Source: an uncultured Magnetospirillum sp.
GTDB lineage: Bacteria; Pseudomonadota; Alphaproteobacteria; Rhodospirillales; Magnetospirillaceae
Reading direction: 5' to 3'
DNA: 64,000 nt
NCBI RefSeq assembly: GCF_903853455.1
Contig: NZ_CAINTR010000008.1
Location: 110,776 to 174,775 of the forward strand
Position 1 is the first letter of the stretch. Each line of letters begins with the position of its first letter. Below the pieces are notes generated by a model. The model was given only the letters and a program-made list of their open reading frames with translations. It searched no databases and was not told where the DNA came from. This document shows, in pieces, positions 1 through 9,023 of this stretch. Made by a program: the position numbers and the translations under genes.

Positions 1-60
1 GATGGGCAGCAGGATCTTGTGCTCGACCACCAGCCGCAGATACCGCAAGAAACCCGCCAT
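1..60 (-). CDS. 5' end of an unidentified gene running off the left edge
   Basis: Only the first 20 codons are visible, beginning MAGFLRYLRLVVEHKILLPI. An AGGAGAG ribosome-binding sequence lies a few bases before the ATG, which supports a genuine start. The gene follows the 598-residue protein in the same direction after a short gap, so it probably continues the sugar operon. Too little sequence is present to name a family. Confidence 0.55.
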   Translation of the reverse strand, partial: MAGFLRYLRLVVEHKILLPI

Positions 61-100
61 TCGTTCTCTCCTGTCCAGGCGACCGGATATAACACAAGCC

Positions 101-1897
101 CTATTGGTTCAGCACCCGCCAAACCGCCGCCGAAGCGTTGGGAATGCGGCTGAAATCGCACATATGGTCGAGGATGGCGTCGCGGTCGGGCACCTCGCCC
201 GCCGCCAGCGCCGCCGCCAGCGCCTCGGCGTCGGCGTAAAGCGGCACCGGTCCCATCACCGCCGGATCGACGCTGTTGGGCTGCGGCACCAGGGCGTAAT
301 AGGGCTTGCCCGCCGCCAGGGTCTCCACCAGCGAACCGGAATCCGCCGGCCCGATCACCAGATCGGCCCAGACCATCTGCTGCGGCACCGAGCCGCCGGT
401 GACGATCTCCAGGCCCAGGTCGAATTCGCGGTCGAGGGCGGCCCAGGCCGCCGGCCCGAAGGCGGGATGGACCTTGAGGCGGATCTCCTGGTAGCCCAGC
501 CGGCGCAGCATGCGGGTGACGTCGACGATGTTGGAATAGGTGGTGCCGCGCAGCATGCGGAAATTGTAGATGGAACTGGTGCCGGGCAGCAGCAGCACCC
601 GCCCCCGGCCCACCGGCGGCAGGCTCAGCGCCGCCGATCCCCGCCGCACCGGGTCGAGGCCGGGATAGCCGACGCGGGCGGTGGGCAGCTTTGAGCCGAT
701 GCGGCGCAGCCAGTCCTCCTGCGACGGCCCCCAGGACAGCAGCCGCGACAGTTTGGGCGGGCCGCAACGGTCGCCGCAGCGGATGTCGTAGGCGCAGTCA
801 TGCACGAACATGCCGTTCAGCAGCTCGTCGGCGGGAATGCCGGCGGCATGGGCGGCCTCGACGATCAGCCGGCCCGAAGTGTTGGTGGCGTCGCCCACCA
901 CCACCCGGGCCACCCGATGGCGGGTCAGCAGGGCGCGGTAGGACTTGGCCTCGGCGGCGAAGTCCAGCAGCCGGCCGTTGGTGAGGATCTTCTCCTCCAC
1001 ATGGGCGCGCCGCGCGGCCTCCACCGGCGCGGCCGGCGGATGAGTCCGCCAATGCTCCCTTAAGTCTGCCGCCCCGGCCTCCAGCCGCCGCACCTCCTCC
1101 CTGGTGAGGGACAGACGCGGCAGGCTGGCCAGGGTGGCGCCGCGCCGCAGGCAATCCCGCAGGAAGGACAGGGACTTGGGCGAACGCTGGGCGATCAGCA
1201 CGGTTCCCGCCGGCCCGCCCGGCCAGGACTCCAGCAACCCTTGCTCCATCAACGGGTTGAGGAAGAACAGCACGCCGCCGGTCTTGCGCCGGAACGGCCG
1301 CAGCAGGCGAAACGCCAGATCGGTGAGGTCGGCCAGCAGATTGCGCAGAACCGCCTTGGCCCCCTTGGGACGCAGCGGCGCGCCGATCCCCAGCACGTCG
1401 TGGAAATGGCGGATGTCGTCGGGCGGGTCGAGGCGATCCACCACCGTCAGCCCATGACTCGCCGCCAGGGCCTGGACCAGGATGCGCTTCTGGGTGTCGC
1501 CGACCTGGCCGTATTCGCCGCGCAGGTCGTAGAGCACCAGTTCCTTGGGGGCGTAAACGCGACAGAAGCCGTCCAGCGCATGCCACAGCCGCTGGAATCC
1601 CAGCACCGACAGCTCCACCTCGCGATTGAGCGCCTTGGCGGTGGACATGCCATCCAGCAGACCGACCTCGCCGCCGGCCTCGATCATCCATTCGCCGTGG
1701 CGCAGCAGCACGTCGGCGGGCGGGTCGTAATCGCCCAACATGGCGTCCACATGGCGGACGGCGACGCCCTCCCGCTCCAACTGGCGGCAGGTCAGCCAAT
1801 CGGTACTCACCACCAGCGCGCCGGGGCCGGCATTACGGGCGGCGTCGAGATGGCGGGGATGGCTGATCAGCACCAGCCGGGTGACGGGCTCGGCCAT
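101..1897 (-). CDS. Putative surface-polysaccharide (GT-B-like) transferase
   Basis: This 598-residue protein has no signal peptide. The C-terminal third resembles GT-B glycosyl- or glycerophosphotransferases of capsule and surface-sugar clusters: a strand with LLPGTSSIYNF near residue 435, a KVHPAFGP segment near 480 and a GPADSGSLVETLAAGKP segment near 510-530 of the kind that binds a nucleotide-linked donor. The N-terminal part looks like a second Rossmann-like lobe. Its start shares an A with the upstream neuA stop (TGATG), so translation is coupled. The operon context suggests transfer of the CMP-activated nonulosonic acid or assembly of a glycan carrying it. The family is not firmly recognised and the role is inferred. 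Confidence 0.55.
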   Translation of the reverse strand: MAEPVTRLVLISHPRHLDAARNAGPGALVVSTDWLTCRQLEREGVAVRHVDAMLGDYDPPADVLLRHGEWMIEAGGEVGLLDGMSTAKALNREVELSVLGFQRLWHALDGFCRVYAPKELVLYDLRGEYGQVGDTQKRILVQALAASHGLTVVDRLDPPDDIRHFHDVLGIGAPLRPKGAKAVLRNLLADLTDLAFRLLRPFRRKTGGVLFFLNPLMEQGLLESWPGGPAGTVLIAQRSPKSLSFLRDCLRRGATLASLPRLSLTREEVRRLEAGAADLREHWRTHPPAAPVEAARRAHVEEKILTNGRLLDFAAEAKSYRALLTRHRVARVVVGDATNTSGRLIVEAAHAAGIPADELLNGMFVHDCAYDIRCGDRCGPPKLSRLLSWGPSQEDWLRRIGSKLPTARVGYPGLDPVRRGSAALSLPPVGRGRVLLLPGTSSIYNFRMLRGTTYSNIVDVTRMLRRLGYQEIRLKVHPAFGPAAWAALDREFDLGLEIVTGGSVPQQMVWADLVIGPADSGSLVETLAAGKPYYALVPQPNSVDPAVMGPVPLYADAEALAAALAAGEVPDRDAILDHMCDFSRIPNASAAVWRVLNQ

Positions 1898-2586
1898 CAG
1901 CCCCGATCCGCCAGCAGCAGCTCGGCCAGCCGGAAGTCCAGGACGCTGTCGATGTCCACCGAACGTTCGGCCGGCATGACATAGCCGACCGTGCCCTCGG
2001 CCATGAAGGTCAGCGACTGACGGAACCAGGGAATCTTGGCGACGAACACCGCCCCGTTGGCGGCGAAGGCGGTGGGCAGGTCCTGACGCCGGGTGACGCC
2101 GCCGGACTCCAGCAGCCGCGACAGCCGGCCCTGCTCGTCCATGCGGTACATCCAGTAGGGCGACTTGGCCGCCTCGGTCACCCCGACGCAGGCGGGAGCG
2201 TCGGCGGCGACGCAGGCGGCCAGCGCCGCTTCCAGGTCCTCGGCCAGCCGCAGCGGCGAGGTGGGCTGCAGCAGCACCAGCAGGTCGAACGCCTCGTCCA
2301 GGGCGTCCAGGGCATGGATCACCACCGGCGCCGAGGGGGTGTCGTCGCGGGCCAGCTCGGGCGGACGCACGAAGGGAGCCTCGCAGCCAGCCGCCACCGC
2401 CGCCGCGATGATGGCGGGGTCGTCGGACGAGATCACCACCCGGTCGATAGAGGGCGCCGCCAGGGCCTGCTCCACGCTCCAGGCCACCAGCGGCTTGCCA
2501 CCCAGCGGCCGGATGTTCTTGCCCGGCAGCCCCTTGGAGCCGCCGCGCGCGGTGATCAGGGCGAGAACCTTGCGTCCGGCGATCAT
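1897..2586 (-). CDS. neuA: CMP-nonulosonate cytidylyltransferase (NeuA/LegF type)
   Basis: This 229-residue enzyme should activate a nonulosonic acid with CTP to give the CMP-sugar donor. The N-terminal nucleotide-binding signature ITARGGSKGLPGKN lies at about residues 11-24, followed by a VISSDDPAI strand and a LLQPTSPLR segment near residues 107-115, all typical of acylneuraminate cytidylyltransferases. The length is that of the short catalytic form without an esterase domain. It lies 7 bases after the methyltransferase gene and overlaps the next gene by one base. The family is clear. Whether the substrate is sialic, legionaminic or a modified acid cannot be read from sequence, but the LegC-like neighbour favours a legionaminic type. 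Confidence 0.85.
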   Translation of the reverse strand: MIAGRKVLALITARGGSKGLPGKNIRPLGGKPLVAWSVEQALAAPSIDRVVISSDDPAIIAAAVAAGCEAPFVRPPELARDDTPSAPVVIHALDALDEAFDLLVLLQPTSPLRLAEDLEAALAACVAADAPACVGVTEAAKSPYWMYRMDEQGRLSRLLESGGVTRRQDLPTAFAANGAVFVAKIPWFRQSLTFMAEGTVGYVMPAERSVDIDSVLDFRLAELLLADRG

Positions 2587-2593
2587 AATTCTC

Positions 2594-3262
2594 TCATTTC
2601 CGGCACGTGATCAGCCATTCGCGCACCTCCCTGGTGCGGTTGCGGTCGGTGCGGATGACGTAATCCAGGGCGATGTCGGGGAAGACGCCGTAGAGGCCGG
2701 GGATCTCCTCCTCGGCGGTCAGGCGGATCAGGCCATATCCCTTGTTGAACGGGCCGTCGGGGATTTCCAGGAAGGTGTTGGGCTCGCCCTCCATCCTGCG
2801 GCCGGTGGCCTCGCCGCTGGTGCCGGTCATGAAGGCCTTGGAGAACAGCAGCCCGCCGGGTTTGAGCACCCGGTGGGCCTCGGCGACGATGCGGCGCGAA
2901 TCCGCCAGCGTGTTGGCGTAGATGCATTCGATGTCCAGCACGCAGTCGAAGCTGGCATCGGCGTAGGGCAGCTCCATGGCGTCGCCCTGGTCGAGGCGCG
3001 CCGCCAATCCCCGCTCGGCCAGCCGCTCGGCGGCGCGGTCCAGCCCGACCCGGCTGCCGTCCAACCCGGTGGCGTCGAAACCCTCGCCGGCCAGGAACAC
3101 CATGTTGGCGCCGGCGCCGCAGCCGATTTCGAGGAATTTCACCGCCTTGCGATCAGGGGCACCGAAATAGGTGCGCCCGATGAACCGCACCAGCTCCTCC
3201 GGGGGATATTTCCCCCAGTCCTTGGCGCTGAATACGTCGTCCCAGCCAGGATTCCACATCAT
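2594..3262 (-). CDS. Class I SAM-dependent methyltransferase
   Basis: This 222-residue protein carries a Rossmann SAM-binding motif, LEIGCGAGANMVFLA, near residues 44-58, then an acidic residue at the end of strand 2 (GLDGS), a GDAMELPYADASFDCVLD region and an HRVLKPGG segment. This is the standard layout of the UbiE/Methyltransf_11 type. It overlaps the upstream acyltransferase-like gene by four bases (ATGA), so the two are probably co-translated. In this operon it may O- or N-methylate the nonulosonic acid or a precursor. The methyl acceptor is inferred only from context. Confidence 0.8.
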   Translation of the reverse strand: MMWNPGWDDVFSAKDWGKYPPEELVRFIGRTYFGAPDRKAVKFLEIGCGAGANMVFLAGEGFDATGLDGSRVGLDRAAERLAERGLAARLDQGDAMELPYADASFDCVLDIECIYANTLADSRRIVAEAHRVLKPGGLLFSKAFMTGTSGEATGRRMEGEPNTFLEIPDGPFNKGYGLIRLTAEEEIPGLYGVFPDIALDYVIRTDRNRTREVREWLITCRK

Positions 3263-4305
3263 CGATACCTGTATTTGAGAAAGCGTCCGCCGAACCGTTC
3301 GACCAGATCGGGATGGTCTTGCGCCCAGCCGGCGCAGACCGAATCATAGGCGGCACGGTCGATCATCACCTTGCCGAAGCGGAAGGTGGTCCGCTCGGGC
3401 GAATAGCCCGCCTTGAAGCGCAGCAGGCTGTCGTCGGCAGCGGCGGTGCGGCCGCCGCCATAATGCAGCCGCTCACGCCCACCGCCCAGCAGGTCCATGG
3501 TGACGGCGTGGCGCAGCAGGTTGTTGGGGCCGAACGCCGTGTAGGCCTTCAGCGACGACGACAGATGGTAATGGGCCCAGCGCGCCGACAGCAGGATCAA
3601 GGCGCCGCCCAGCACTTCCCCCTCCCGCTCGGCCAGGTAAACCCGCCACGAATTCGCCCCCAGGCTGGGGATGGCGCGGAAATAGTCGTCGCCGAAGAAG
3701 TAATCCTCGTGGGCATCCAACTCGCGCATATGGGTCTCGTAGAGACGGGCGAAGACCTCCAGCGCCGCCTGATCGGCGCGCCCGGTCACCACCACCCCGG
3801 CCTGCTCGGCCTTACGCACCTTGCGCCGGGTCTCGGAGGCATAACCGGCCAGCACGGTGTCGCGGTCCTTGGACAGGGTCAGGGCCACGGTCTGGCGGTC
3901 GTCGATCACCGTCACCGCCCCATGCGCCGCCCAGCGGTGGTTGTCCAGCAGCGGGTGAAAGCGGATGAAGCCGCAGACGACGCCACGGGCGCGGCAATGC
4001 GCCACCAGTGCCTCCCACGCCGCCGCCAGAAACGCCGCGTCGTCGCTGGTGGACAGCGGCCCGCCATAGCCGTAGGCGGTCTCGAAGTCGAACAGCGGCC
4101 GGTCGGACTGGCTTTCGATCTCCCGCACCAGCCAGGGCAGCAGGAAGGTCTCGCCGCCCTGCTCGAACACGAACAGTTCGTTGACGTCGCCCGGCCGGGC
4201 GTAGAGGGCGGCGTAGGCGGGACGGAAATAGACGTCGGCGAGACCGCCCAATCCATCGAGCAGGCGGTTCCAGGACCCGTGATCTTGGATCAGGCGGACG
4301 CTCAC
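3259..4305 (-). CDS. FemAB/GNAT-fold acyltransferase-like protein
   Basis: I place the start at a GTG overlapping the neuB stop as GTGA, which gives 348 residues. An ATG five codons upstream is also possible and gives 353. The body resembles FemAB-like GNAT proteins: a tract TRRKVRKAEQAGVVV near the middle, followed by LYETHMRELDAHEDYFF and GGALILLSARWAHYHLSSS, the usual second acyltransferase lobe. Such enzymes move an acyl or aminoacyl group onto an amino sugar or peptide. Between neuB and the methyltransferase, the best guess is N-acylation of the amino-sugar precursor or product, possibly standing in for the LegH step. The donor is unknown. Confidence 0.65.
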   Translation of the reverse strand: MSVRLIQDHGSWNRLLDGLGGLADVYFRPAYAALYARPGDVNELFVFEQGGETFLLPWLVREIESQSDRPLFDFETAYGYGGPLSTSDDAAFLAAAWEALVAHCRARGVVCGFIRFHPLLDNHRWAAHGAVTVIDDRQTVALTLSKDRDTVLAGYASETRRKVRKAEQAGVVVTGRADQAALEVFARLYETHMRELDAHEDYFFGDDYFRAIPSLGANSWRVYLAEREGEVLGGALILLSARWAHYHLSSSLKAYTAFGPNNLLRHAVTMDLLGGGRERLHYGGGRTAAADDSLLRFKAGYSPERTTFRFGKVMIDRAAYDSVCAGWAQDHPDLVERFGGRFLKYRYR

Positions 4306-5336
4306 CGCAGGTCGGCCCATTGCAGCGGCTCGTCCTCGGCCAGGGCACGGTTGACGGTGAAGCCGGCCAGCCGGTCCAGGTCTTCGGGCTCGATGCCGCC
4401 GCCGGGGCGCTTGCAGGTCAGCATCTCAGGCCGCAGCACGGTGCCGGCGGCGATGGGTACCAGGGCCACCACGCCGCGGCGGATGCCGTTCATGTTGGCG
4501 ATCTCGGCCTTGGTCGGGCGCTTGACGCCGTCGCCCAGCATGGCCTCGATGCGGCGGATGGAGGCCACATAGGCAGCCAGCCCGGCCGGGTCCAGCGAGG
4601 CCTGATGGTCGGGACCGGGCAGCGAGCGGTCGAGGGTGAAGTGCTTTTCCACGATCGCCGCCCCCATGGCCACGGCGGCCAGCGAGGCTTCCGAGCCCAG
4701 GGAATGGTCGGACAGGCCCACCGGCAGGCCGAAGGCATGGCCCAGCGTCACCATGGCGCGCAGGTTGATCTGGTCGTCGGGGGCGGGATATTCCGAAGTG
4801 CAGTGCAGCAGGGCCAACGGCCCGACGCCGCCTTTGCGCAGCGCCGCCACCGCCTTTTCCACCTCGCCCAGGGTGGACAGGCCGGTGGACAGGATGGCGG
4901 GACGGCCGGTACGGCCGATAGCCTCCAGGTACTGAAGATGGGTGACCTCGGTGGAGCCGATCTTGACGATGGGCATGTCCAGCTCGCCCACCAGGAAGGC
5001 CAGGCTGTCGAAGCCGTCGGGGGTGGACAGGAACAGGATGTTCCGGCTCTCGGCATGGGCCTTCAGCTCGCGGAACGCCGGATAGGGCAGGGCCAGCCGG
5101 CAGGACAGCTCGTAGCGGCTTTCCGCCGCGTCGGTGGTGGTCTCCAGATAGTCCACCTTGTAGGCGAACTTGCCGGTGATCTCGCCCGGTCGCCAGGTCT
5201 GGAACTTGACCGCGTCGGCCTTGGCCTCGGCGGCCACGTCGATCAACCGCTTGGCGCGGGCGATGTCGCCGTCATGGTTGACGCCGGCTTCGGCGATGAT
5301 GAAGGCACGGCCGGCAGTGGCATAGGGCAGGGTCAT
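4302..5336 (-). CDS. neuB: Nonulosonic acid synthase (NeuB/LegI family)
   Basis: This 344-residue enzyme condenses phosphoenolpyruvate with a six-carbon N-acetylated sugar to give the nine-carbon acid. The TIM-barrel opening FIIAEAGVNHDGD at about residues 12-24 and KFQTWRPGE near 43-51 are hallmarks of NeuB. The SDHSLGSEASLAAVAMGAAIVEKHFTLD region near residues 208-235 carries conserved substrate-binding residues. The last ~60 residues form an antifreeze-like SAF domain (RRGVVALVPIAAG). Length is normal. It overlaps neuC by four bases. Together with neuC and neuA it defines a complete core route to a CMP-nonulosonate. Confidence 0.9.
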   Translation of the reverse strand: MTLPYATAGRAFIIAEAGVNHDGDIARAKRLIDVAAEAKADAVKFQTWRPGEITGKFAYKVDYLETTTDAAESRYELSCRLALPYPAFRELKAHAESRNILFLSTPDGFDSLAFLVGELDMPIVKIGSTEVTHLQYLEAIGRTGRPAILSTGLSTLGEVEKAVAALRKGGVGPLALLHCTSEYPAPDDQINLRAMVTLGHAFGLPVGLSDHSLGSEASLAAVAMGAAIVEKHFTLDRSLPGPDHQASLDPAGLAAYVASIRRIEAMLGDGVKRPTKAEIANMNGIRRGVVALVPIAAGTVLRPEMLTCKRPGGGIEPEDLDRLAGFTVNRALAEDEPLQWADLR

Positions 5337-6502
5337 GGCGAGGGGGTATCCACGAAGCTCTTGCGGATCAGACCGTCGAGCGGATGGGTGGCGAGGATGT
5401 CGCGGATGCGCTCCGAGGCATGGCCGTCGCCGAAGGGGTTGACCAGCCCGGCCAGTCCGGCGCGAAACCCGGGCGACAGCAGCCGGCGCAGAGCGGCGGC
5501 GATGGCGGCGGCTTCGGTGGGGCAGTCGATGATGGAGGCGGCGCGCAACCGGCCTTTCTGGCGGTCGCCGATATTGACGGTGCCGATGCCGAAGCTGGGC
5601 ACCTCGATCAGGCCGGAGGAGGAATTGCCGACCACGCCGGAGACCAGCGCCAGGGCCGACAGATAGCCCTGATGGCCCAGCGACTTGACCGCCACGGCAC
5701 GGCCAGGGCGCGTCGCCACGAAAGCCTCCACGGCGGCGGCGATGGCGCGGCCGCCGGCATCGGCATTGACCCCGGTGAAGATCAGCCGGACGTCGTCCTC
5801 GATCCCGGCCAGGGCGGCCAGCAGCTCGGCCACCTGACGCTCGGGGGCCAGGGCCGACAGGGTCTCGGGATGGAAGGTGACCAGCAGCGAGCGCTGGCCC
5901 AGGTCCAGCCCCAGCCGCGCCTCCAGCTCGGCGCGCGGCAGACGCTGGCCGTCGCGGATGGCGTCCAGCCCGGTGGAGCCCACCACGAACACCCGCTCCG
6001 GCGCCTCGCCCATCTGGACGATGCGGCGGCCATAGGCCTCGATGGCGGTGAAATGGAGGTGGGCCAGCTTGGTGATGGCGTGGCGGATGGCATCGTCCAC
6101 CGCGCCTTCGGTCAACTGTCCGCCGGCGATATGGGCCAACGGCAGGCGCAGCGCCATGGCGGCGCTGGCGGCACCCAGCATCTCGTAGCGGTCGCCGAAC
6201 ACCAGGACGAGATCGGGCGTGAGGCGGGCGAAGGCCTCGGCCAGGCCCATGGTGGCCAGGGCCAGCGACTTGGCCATGCCGAGGCCGCTGTCGGAGGCCA
6301 GCACGATCTCCACCCGCTCGGCGATGGCCACGCCCTCGGCCTCGATCTCGGTGACCGTCATGCCGAATTCGGGAGCAAGGTGAGTGCCGGTGACCACCAC
6401 CAGCGGCTCGGTCCGCCCGTCCTCGGCCAGCAGCCGGATCAGCCGCGACAGCAGGCCGTATTCGGCCCGCGACCCGGTGACAATGGCGATCCGGCGCTTC
6501 AT
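5333..6502 (-). CDS. neuC: UDP-sugar 2-epimerase, hydrolysing (NeuC/LegG type)
   Basis: This 389-residue protein is a WecB/NeuC-family epimerase that releases UDP and yields a free 2-epimer sugar, the substrate of NeuB. It opens with AIVTGSRAEYGLLSRL, the NeuC signature. A HIAGGQLTEGAVDDAIRHAI segment near residues 127-147 and the VGNSSSGLIE motif near 290 form the UDP-binding site. The C-terminal RLLSPGFRAGLAGLVNPFGDG is also typical. It overlaps both neighbours by four bases. In a legionaminic pathway the substrate would be UDP-diacetylbacillosamine rather than UDP-GlcNAc. The aminotransferase gene upstream makes that reading likely but does not prove it. Confidence 0.87.
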   Translation of the reverse strand: MKRRIAIVTGSRAEYGLLSRLIRLLAEDGRTEPLVVVTGTHLAPEFGMTVTEIEAEGVAIAERVEIVLASDSGLGMAKSLALATMGLAEAFARLTPDLVLVFGDRYEMLGAASAAMALRLPLAHIAGGQLTEGAVDDAIRHAITKLAHLHFTAIEAYGRRIVQMGEAPERVFVVGSTGLDAIRDGQRLPRAELEARLGLDLGQRSLLVTFHPETLSALAPERQVAELLAALAGIEDDVRLIFTGVNADAGGRAIAAAVEAFVATRPGRAVAVKSLGHQGYLSALALVSGVVGNSSSGLIEVPSFGIGTVNIGDRQKGRLRAASIIDCPTEAAAIAAALRRLLSPGFRAGLAGLVNPFGDGHASERIRDILATHPLDGLIRKSFVDTPSP

Positions 6503-7857
6503 TCGAACGTCACGATACCGCGCAGGTCCATGCGCTGGTCCAGATAGCGGTGCTTGCCGATGCGGGTGCGCGGAATGTCGTCCACCAGCTGCACCTCGAT
6601 GTGGAATCCGGCCAGGATGGCGCCGATGCGCCGTTCCAGCAGGGCCTTGACCACCGCCGGATCGTCAGCGGCCAGTTCGGCCTCGGGCTGGATCAGGATG
6701 GTCAGCGCGCCGGCCTGCTCCTGGATCACCCGGAACTCGCGGATGCCCTTCCAGTCCATGTCGTTGTAGTTGAACACCGCCGGGGCCAGCGGGGTGGGAT
6801 GGCCGGCGGCGTCGATGACGAAGTCCTGGAAGCGGCCCTCGACCCCTTTCAGGATCTTGTAATGGCGACCGCAGGGGCAGTCCTGGCTGTCACCGAGATA
6901 GCCGATGTCGCCGGTGCGGTAGCGGATCAGCGGCATGGTGGGATTGTTGAAGCCGGTCACCACCATCTCGCCGCGCCCGCCCGGCTCGGTGACGTCGCGG
7001 CCCTGCTCGTCCAGCAGTTCCACGATCCCCACCTGGGGCAGGAAGTGCAGGGCGTCGGAGTGCTGGCAGGGAAAGCCGGCGGCGCAGGCCTCGGTGTGGC
7101 CGAAGATGTTGATCAGCCGGGCCTGGAAGGCGCGCTCGATCATGGTGCGCTGGCCGTCGGTCAGATATTCGCCGTCGCAGGCGATGGTGCGGATGGGCCG
7201 GATCTCCAGCCCGTCCTGCAGGATGTACTTGGCCAGCGGCAGGATGGAGGACGGCCGCGTGTGGATATAGCGCGGCGCGAAGGCGTTGATCTCGGCCACA
7301 TAGGCCGGGGCGGTCTCGGCGGTGATGTGGTAGCACGACATCACCAGCTTGCGGCCGTCCTCCACCCGCCAGTAGCGGTTCTCGGCCAGGATCTCGGGGG
7401 CGAGCTTGTCGCCGTAGAGCCGCACCGAGCGCCAGTTGAAGACGTCGAGGCCAAACGTCTCCATGTAGTGGTTGGTGCAGGCCTTGTCGCGGGCCAGGAA
7501 GTCGTCGTCGTACCAGATGGTCAAGGGCGTGCCGGTGCTGCCGCCGGTGGTGCGGTGGCGCAAAGTGGCGCGGTCCGCGTTGTCGGCCAGGAAGGCGTCG
7601 GGATCGGCCTGGATCGCCCGCTTGTCGATGATGGGAAAGCGCTTGAGGTCGGCCAGGGTGACGATGTCGTCGGGTCCGAACCCGGCCGCCGCCATGGCGC
7701 GGCCATAGGCCGGCACCCTGGCATGGGCGTGGCGCACCAGCCGCCGCAGGGAATTCAGCTGGTACTCGTCCTGCTGCCGGCGCGACCAGAACTGGCTCTG
7801 CTCGAGGAAGATCCGGCGTTCGACGAAGATCGGATTGGAAAAAGGATCGGCGCTCAC
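6499..7857 (-). CDS. PaaK/CapK-like adenylate-forming enzyme
   Basis: I start this 452-residue protein at a GTG overlapping the preceding stop as GTGA. Upstream in-frame sequence lies inside the aminotransferase gene and looks non-native. The ATP-phosphate loop TTGGSTGTPL near residue 103, a FGHTEACA segment, YRTGDIGYLGD and a C-terminal RTRIGKHRYLD lysine region are those of phenylacetate-CoA ligase relatives (CapK, coenzyme F390 synthetase). A CPCG segment after the GDIGY motif matches the metal-binding cysteines of some members. Such enzymes activate a carboxylic acid as an acyl-adenylate. In this operon it may prepare the acyl group used by the FemAB/GNAT-like protein or activate an amino acid for a sugar amine. 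The substrate is unknown. Confidence 0.75.
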   Translation of the reverse strand: MSADPFSNPIFVERRIFLEQSQFWSRRQQDEYQLNSLRRLVRHAHARVPAYGRAMAAAGFGPDDIVTLADLKRFPIIDKRAIQADPDAFLADNADRATLRHRTTGGSTGTPLTIWYDDDFLARDKACTNHYMETFGLDVFNWRSVRLYGDKLAPEILAENRYWRVEDGRKLVMSCYHITAETAPAYVAEINAFAPRYIHTRPSSILPLAKYILQDGLEIRPIRTIACDGEYLTDGQRTMIERAFQARLINIFGHTEACAAGFPCQHSDALHFLPQVGIVELLDEQGRDVTEPGGRGEMVVTGFNNPTMPLIRYRTGDIGYLGDSQDCPCGRHYKILKGVEGRFQDFVIDAAGHPTPLAPAVFNYNDMDWKGIREFRVIQEQAGALTILIQPEAELAADDPAVVKALLERRIGAILAGFHIEVQLVDDIPRTRIGKHRYLDQRMDLRGIVTFE

Positions 7858-9023
7858 CGTTCGCCCTCCCCGGCAAGGCGTGGACTGGACGGAATGTTGA
7901 TCAGCCGGGCGGCGACGCTGTCGGTCACCTTCAACTCCATGCGTGGGCAGTCGGCGTACATGGGCAGGTGGTGCATGGGAGTCCAGGCCGGCCGGCATTG
8001 CAGGCCGCGCTGGTTGGACAGGGTCAGCACCGGCTCCAGCAGGGCTTCGTTGCCCGGCTCCAGCAGCGCCACGTTGAGCCAGTAATTGCTGCGGCCGAAA
8101 TCAGTCTCGACGAAGGCGCGGATGCCGGCCAGCGGCGCGAAGGCGGCATGATAGCGCCCGGCCAGCAACCGCTTGCGCTCGAGGAAACCGGGCAGCCGCT
8201 CCAACTGGGCGCAGCCGATGGCGGCGTTGACGTTGGGCAGGCGGTAGTTGTAGCCCACCATGTCGTGGCGGAATTCGAACGGATGGGGCTGCTTGGCGGT
8301 GGTGGTGAGGTGCTTGGCCCGCTTGGCCAGCTCGGCGTCGTTGGTGAGGATGGCGCCGCCGCCGCCGGTGGTGACGATCTTGTTGCCGTTGAAGCTGAGC
8401 GACGCCAGCTTGCCGTGATTACCGGTGTGGCGACCCTTGTAGGTGCTGCCCAGGCTTTCGGCGGCGTCCTCCACCAGCGGCAGGCCGAAGCGCTCGCACA
8501 CCGCCACCAGCGGATCCAGATCCACCGGATGGCCGAAGGTGTGCATGCAGACCACGGCGCGGATCGGCCGCCCGGTCAGGCGGTTGACGACACAGCCGTC
8601 GCCGGGACGGGCGATGTCGGCCAGATAGTCCGCCAGCCGGGCCGGGTCGAGGCCCAGGGTCCGCTCCTCGATCTCGGCGAAATGGGGCGTGGCGCCGCAA
8701 TAGGCCACGGCGTTGGCGGTGGCGACGAAGGTCAGCGACGGGATGATCACCTCGTCGCCGGAACGCACCCCGGTCAGCAGCAGGCCGGCATGCAGGGCGG
8801 CGGTGCCGTTGACCACCGCAACCGCGAAGCCGGCGCCGGTAAACTCGGCCAGCATCTTTTCGAAGCGGTCCACATAGGCGCCTACGGTGGAGACCCATTC
8901 GGTGTCGAGGCATTCCTTGACATAGGTCCACTCGTTGCCGGCGATCTCGGGGGCGTGCAGCAGCGCCTTGCCGCCGGTGACGCTTTCGATGGCGGCGACC
9001 ACCTGTTCGGCGGTAAGCGTCAT
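7854..9023 (-). CDS. LegC-family PLP aminotransferase (DegT/DnrJ/EryC1)
   Basis: I start this at the ATG that overlaps the radical SAM stop as ATGA, giving 389 residues beginning MTLTAEQVVAAI. Sequence upstream of that ATG is in the wrong context. The block PEIAGNEWTYVKECLDTEWVS near residues 23-43 and the VNGTAALHAGLLL segment closely match LegC-type sugar C4 aminotransferases. FNGNKIVTTGGGG near residue 185 contains the PLP-binding lysine, and EDAAESLGS binds cofactor. It should aminate a UDP-4-keto-6-deoxy-GlcNAc to the 4-amino sugar. This is the best single pointer that the operon makes a legionaminic-type rather than a plain sialic acid. No LegB dehydratase is recognised in the window. 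Confidence 0.85.
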   Translation of the reverse strand: MTLTAEQVVAAIESVTGGKALLHAPEIAGNEWTYVKECLDTEWVSTVGAYVDRFEKMLAEFTGAGFAVAVVNGTAALHAGLLLTGVRSGDEVIIPSLTFVATANAVAYCGATPHFAEIEERTLGLDPARLADYLADIARPGDGCVVNRLTGRPIRAVVCMHTFGHPVDLDPLVAVCERFGLPLVEDAAESLGSTYKGRHTGNHGKLASLSFNGNKIVTTGGGGAILTNDAELAKRAKHLTTTAKQPHPFEFRHDMVGYNYRLPNVNAAIGCAQLERLPGFLERKRLLAGRYHAAFAPLAGIRAFVETDFGRSNYWLNVALLEPGNEALLEPVLTLSNQRGLQCRPAWTPMHHLPMYADCPRMELKVTDSVAARLINIPSSPRLAGEGER

